A stretch of 64,000 bases of DNA from Siphonodentalium dalli (Eukaryota > Mollusca > Scaphopoda > Gadilida > Siphonodentaliidae): positions 76,051,980 through 76,115,979 of the forward strand of contig CP136063.1 in the NCBI GenBank assembly GCA_032622095.1, given 5' to 3'. The first letter of the stretch is position 1. Each line of letters opens with the position of its first letter. Under the pieces are notes generated by a model. It did not search any database. It was not told the origin of the DNA and saw only the letters and a program-made list of their open reading frames with translations. The position numbers and the translations under genes were made by a program. This document shows, piece by piece, positions 59,431 through 64,000 of this stretch.

Positions 59431-60124
59431 GATAGGCTGCATAATATAGTTATCCGTTATCAAATCACGTAAACCTTTGATGACTGGATGCTCGCTCGGC
59501 GAGACCATTCAGTTGTGAAAGGATGATTGACCAGTTAAAGTGACACAATAGACCCGTTCGCCTTATTTGTATCACAAAGTACCCGATCGACATATAATCA
59601 CATACGTATGAATTATATATGTATATAAACTACACAACAATATATATTGTATTTTTCTTGAAGATCTAAATTATAGAACTAAGCATTAACAATAAGTTTT
59701 GTGGAATCTCGACTAATGGGTCAATTCAAACATCCAGGTGTTGTCAACATGTTCGATATGAGCTTCTCCCCTGAAGCATACGTGTACATTCCTATATATA
59801 ACAGAGTTATGTGTCAAAACTGATCCATTAATTATACTAAAGAAGAAATGTGATGAGATTGTCTCAGACCTGTGCACGTCAAACATATATGACCATATAT
59901 ATTATATCAAAAGTTTCTCCCATATTAGGATCAGACTGGCTTGATGTGTCACTTATACAGTCTCTCTCAATGTATAATAAGGAAAATGTTATGCAGCCAA
60001 ATGACGAAAAATCACCATACACCTCGAGATACCTATAACATGTCGGGTATTATGTATATATATATTTCATTACATGTATTTCAGTTTATTATTTTCTCTC
60101 AAATACTGTATTTGTATATGGTTT
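59431..60124. other. Non-coding stretch
   Basis: No gene recognised; the short frames at 59850-60126 are AT-rich and may be LINE 3' UTR leading to the tail at 60125. Confidence 0.4.
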
Positions 60125-60162
60125 AATGAGAATAAACATATTTGAATTTGAATTTGAATTGC
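60125..60162 (+). repeat. LINE-type tail repeat (TTTGAA)n
   Basis: AATAAACATATTTGAATTTG followed by two more TTTGAA units. Short hexamer tails after an AATAAA-like word are typical of L2/CR1-type LINE 3' ends, so a 5'-truncated LINE probably ends here. Confidence 0.5.
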
Positions 60163-60792
60163 ATGGTCATATGATCATAGTGCCCATATGAGTCCATTGT
60201 CTGCTTATTTAAGAATCAAATAATCCAATATGAACCTATTTGCAATGCAGCGCATCGTTGTTTTTCTTGTTTAGGCGTGTATGACGTCATTAGTTTTTAC
60301 AATACCATGAAACCGAATTTCGACGCAATCTGCCGCGGCATATAAAATAGGGGTTAAAAATCACGTGACTTCTGGTCACGAGTTGCTCTCGAATTGATAT
60401 CCCCTCTGGGAGCAATTGATTGCCAAAAGTGATTGCCAAACCAAAGAATCGGGAATGGACCAACGTGATTAATATGGAATTGGCTAAGTATTCACATTTT
60501 CGAAGAATTCCTATGCGATTTAGGCCTATATTTTAGTTTCATTTCGACAATTTTCGTTGTTTACTGAATGAAAACCAAAGAAGACGTTACGACATGGTCC
60601 GCGACGTCATTTACGTTGTTTGGCTTTGCGGGACAGAATACAGACAATATTTCAATTGGCATGTGGTATCCACCGGGAACACTGTTTTCACATCACTAGA
60701 CTAGACCCAGACACGCTTCAATTACTATAACAAGGGACAAGCATAGAGACTCGGTAACACGTAATCGCCATTGTTCGAAATTCGGAAACAGC

Positions 60793-61293
60793 TTAAAGGT
60801 ACGGTTGGCCTTGGCGGTGGGTATCCTGTGAAAATATTTCCACCCATCAAAAACCGCCACAAACAGAAAGAACAACAAAATGTAGAAGACTTTGTCCGTA
60901 TACAAATAAGAAATATCGCATAAACAGTATGTTATTGTCATATTTTTGACCATTGTTATGTAAACAAAAGCATAAAAAGTTACTTTTCTGGTGTTTGTTT
61001 ATATTATGATGGTAAACATAAAGAGCGTTCTTTGTTGGTGAATTCCTGATATGGAACGAATAAAGAGCGTTTATGCCATTTGTGTGTGATTAGCCAGCAG
61101 CATTGTGCGGTCTTCTGTAACACAATCAGGCTCTTGCTTAGGTAAAATATAGTAAATCTTTATGATAACATGCTGTTTACGCGATGGTCATGGTATATAT
61201 GAACGAAACTGTATGCGTTTTAATGTTTTTCTGTTTACGGTGATTGGAACAAATATGAATATTTTCGACAACTAAGGCCTCACGTGCCTTTAA
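60793..61293 (+). mobile_element. TTAA-flanked 0.5 kb MITE, copy 4
   Basis: 501 bp between TTAA sites, nearly the same as copy 1 (ends TTAAAGGTACGGTTGGCCTT and, inward, TTAAAGGCACGTGAGGCCTT). Confidence 0.85.
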
Positions 61294-62413
61294 TGTACTG
61301 TAAGACTTTGCTAAGTATTTTTAGAATACGAAGTCTATATTATATAGTATTTCCTGTGTCCTAGTATCAACAATCGAACATTCAATTACTTCCGTCGTTT
61401 CGGTAATATCTTCGGACTGTTATTGACATTAGCTGGAAATTTCTAACCATAGGGTATTTTACGTTGGAAATTGTCAAAAGATGGAACTTTTGAAGTATCA
61501 GTTGGAAGAAGGATGATGTAGAAATGAAATTTCCCAAAGCTTGATCTGTGTCAAGGTTGTGTAGTTCGATTTTACAAGGTGGAGAACCAACAAACGAAGG
61601 CAATCTAGTCGTATCCCTGCATGTGTGGCTTTACCTGGTAGAAAACCACATCAAAGGTTTGCAAAGGATTGACTACTTCTCAATATGGGCAATCCAGGGT
61701 AATGCGACCTTTGACCTCTTAGACACGGAGAATGGCAAGGTTTGCCGATTCGCCGGGTAACTTGCTAGTGATAGCTGCTATAATATTAGTTTAGCCCCTA
61801 TCAAATTTGGTATTTTAATGTGATGATATTACAAACACTTGTGTATATTCGAGTGGTATATATATAGTAACAGTTAACTGTTATTAGTAGTGGTACTACA
61901 CCTACCATCACCATATAATTATTGTAATATCGAATCGCAGCATGTGTGGTATCTCGACTATACGTGTCACGTTCGATCACATATTTTCATCAAATATTTA
62001 CGTAAAAAAATAAATCATATCCCCACTTCAAGAATACCGAACTTGTTACTCTACTCTCAAGATGGTATACTACATGTACTATCAGCACTCCGCCATGACG
62101 TAAATTTCTGCGTCATTCGGTATGATTATTTGTTATTTTAACCGAACTGGCTTGTGATGTTGTAGCTTTAAGAACGTATTAGGTCTAACCATGTGTTTCA
62201 TTGTGGTATGGGTCGTACCAAGCCGGTATAGAAAATATAAAAAACACAATTAACAGTCAAATGTTCTGAGTAGTGTATACGGGTTTATCCTACTCTCAAG
62301 ATGTTACCCTACTATTAGCACTGCGTCATGACGTCAATTGTTGCGTCATTCGGTATCCTTGCGCGTTATTTGAACATAAATGGCTGGTTATATTGTAGCT
62401 TCAAGAACATATA
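61294..62413. other. Non-coding stretch with a two-copy repeat
   Basis: 62040-62190 and 62284-62412 share 'tactctcaagatg', 'atcagcactccgccatgacgt / attagcactgcgtcatgacgt', 'gcgtcattcggtat' and 'ttgtagctt(t/c)aagaac'. A 71-codon frame at 61548-61760 has coding-like codon choice (GNATFDLLDTENGKVCRFAG at its end) but no ATG near the start and no recognised family. Nothing else seen. Confidence 0.45.
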
Positions 62414-64000
62414 GGTCCGAATCGGCATCTCCAGTTTAGACCTAGTTTAAACTACCAGTTTAAACTGGGTTTTAGTAGTAAAACCAATTTTTTTTCCACC
62501 GCTGGGACGACATAGATTTGGTCGATTGCATTACCTGTGGGCCACACTTGTCCAATTGCAAGAATAGGAGGCGTGGTATGTCTGTTTATTATCGCTAAGC
62601 TTGTCAATTCATTGTCCGGTCAAGCGACCTGTTGTCGCTATATAATCTCCTAATCAGGGGAATAACCCGTGCGCTTTGAGAAATCACGACGAATGCACGG
62701 TCTGTTGTATAACGGTTAGATATTATCTAATATCATGGACGAACGTGACTTTTGGAACTCAAAAATATCTCTTGAGGGCATAGGTGGGGCCCCGCCACAA
62801 ATACCCCATAGAAACACCACCACCCCGGGGGTACCATCCGGACGGGTGAAAATGGGGTATGGACCATTTTTGAGAACGGGAAGGATTTCGGCGAATTTGA
62901 CGACATGAAAGGGTGGCTCGCCCATAATACCCGATAGAAACATCACCCCTCACCCCGGGATAACAGGGGTATGGACGATAAGGATTTAGGCTAATTAATT
63001 TGGCAGCAGGAGTGGGTGGCACGATCAAAATACACCATAGAACCACCCCTACCCACCCCTCACCGGGGGGGGGGGGGGAGGGGTCCCACCAGAGGAGGTG
63101 GAAATTGGGTACGCCCAAATACCGAATAGAAACACCCCAACCCTCACCCCCGGGGAAGGGTACCTCAAATAACGCATATAAACACCCCACCCCTCACATC
63201 CGGGCGGGGTGGGTGGGTCGCCACCCGAGGGTGAAGATGGGATATGAACCATGTTCGAGAACGGTAAGGATTTCGGCCAATTTGACGACAGGGGTGTGTG
63301 GCCCGCTCCAAATATCCCATATAGACACCCTACCCTCATCCCTGGAGGGTACCACCCTGCTGGGGTGAAAATGGGGTATGGAGCATTTTATTTATTATTC
63401 GCAAAAACATGCCTCTGTTGGTTAATATTACGGCATGTGTAGGTGGCACGCCCCAAATACCCCATTGAATGGGGTATGGACCGTTATCGAGAACGGTAAG
63501 GATTTCGGCCAATATGACGTCATTGGTGGGCGGCCCGCCCTCAAATATAGTCATAGAAACACCCCCACCCTTAACGCGGGTGGTTCTACCCGAGCGGGTG
63601 AAAATGGGGTCCGGGTGGGGGTGGGGTGTTTCTATGGGGCGCATTTGGGATGTGCCACCCACCGTTCTCGAAAATGGTCCATACCCCATTTCACCCCCTC
63701 GGGGTGGTACCTCCGGGTGAGGGTGTTTCTAGGGGGCAGTTGGAGCGGGCTACCCACACTGCTGACGACAAATTGACCGAAATCCTTACCGTTCTCGAAA
63801 ATGGTCCATACCCCATTTTCACCTCCTGTGTGGTTCCCCCAGCGTTCAGGGGTGGGCTGTTTCCATGGGACATTTGAGCGGGCCATCCATCCATGCCGTC
63901 AATTGGCCGAAATCCTTACCAGTTTCGAAAATGGTCCATATCCCACGTTCACCCCCTCTGGTGGTACCCCCCCCCCCCCAGGATGTGAGGGGTGGGGTGT
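62414..64000. mobile_element. TIR element with minisatellite, copy 2 (inverted, cut by window end)
   Basis: Begins GGTCCGAATCGGCATCTCCA and follows the reverse complement of the element at 51572-54074: TIR, the 260-bp unique block (62490-62770), then the GC-rich array from 62780. The array orientation flips at about 63490-63660, as in copy 1. The far end is outside the window. Confidence 0.85.

Overview
This is a 64 kb piece of an animal nuclear genome. It is AT-rich, gene-poor and packed with repeats. Genes are split by introns with GT/AG borders, and there are LINE fragments, MITE-like elements, minisatellites and many long hairpins. The gene content points to a marine invertebrate: a gustatory-receptor-like 7TM family with phase-0 introns, a secreted apple-like plus C-type-lectin protein, a Golgi-type carbohydrate sulfotransferase and a Crypton-type tyrosine recombinase. 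A SINE-like tail near 56.0 kb resembles molluscan SINEs, so a lophotrochozoan, probably a mollusc, is my best guess. That is inference only.

Layout. 0.25-0.6 kb: possible terminal exon with an acidic 13-residue repeat. 1.4-3.1 kb: reverse transcriptase scrap, piggyBac-type MITE and two hairpins. 4.2-5.0 kb: intact single-exon lectin-like gene (+). 6.3-7.7 kb: frameshifted Crypton/DUF3504 recombinase (-). 7.7-15.2 kb: mostly non-coding, with a hairpin, a TA-flanked MITE and a possible Harbinger 5' end. 15.26-17.79 kb: DNA transposon with long terminal inverted repeats (TIRs), a 5-bp target duplication and a zinc-finger-like exon. 22.27-24.97 kb: a 2.7 kb palindrome. 25.5-29.8 kb: several MITEs and tandem duplications. 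30.0-31.0 kb: last exon of a carbohydrate sulfotransferase (+), whose stop codon lies inside the first unit of a 1.4 kb minisatellite. 33.2-34.2 kb: LINE 3' end and a 33-bp array. 42.1-51.5 kb: tandem cluster of gustatory-receptor-like genes with one good first exon, one frameshifted copy with downstream exons, one fragment and duplicated 5' flanks. 51.57-54.07 kb and 62.41 kb to the window end: two inverted copies of one 2.5 kb TIR element filled with a head-to-head minisatellite. 56.2-58.6 kb: decayed LINE.

The genes do not form a pathway. The lectin-like protein would be secreted, the sulfotransferase would act on glycans in the Golgi, and the receptors would sit in the plasma membrane of sensory or other cells. 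The main interest is structural. A small twin-palindrome cassette is shared by element families with different ends, four copies of a TTAA-flanked 0.5 kb MITE lie in this one window, and at least seven unrelated long hairpins are present, one of which has an empty-site comparison proving insertion next to a duplicated receptor gene. All calls come from reading the sequence; no database search was possible.
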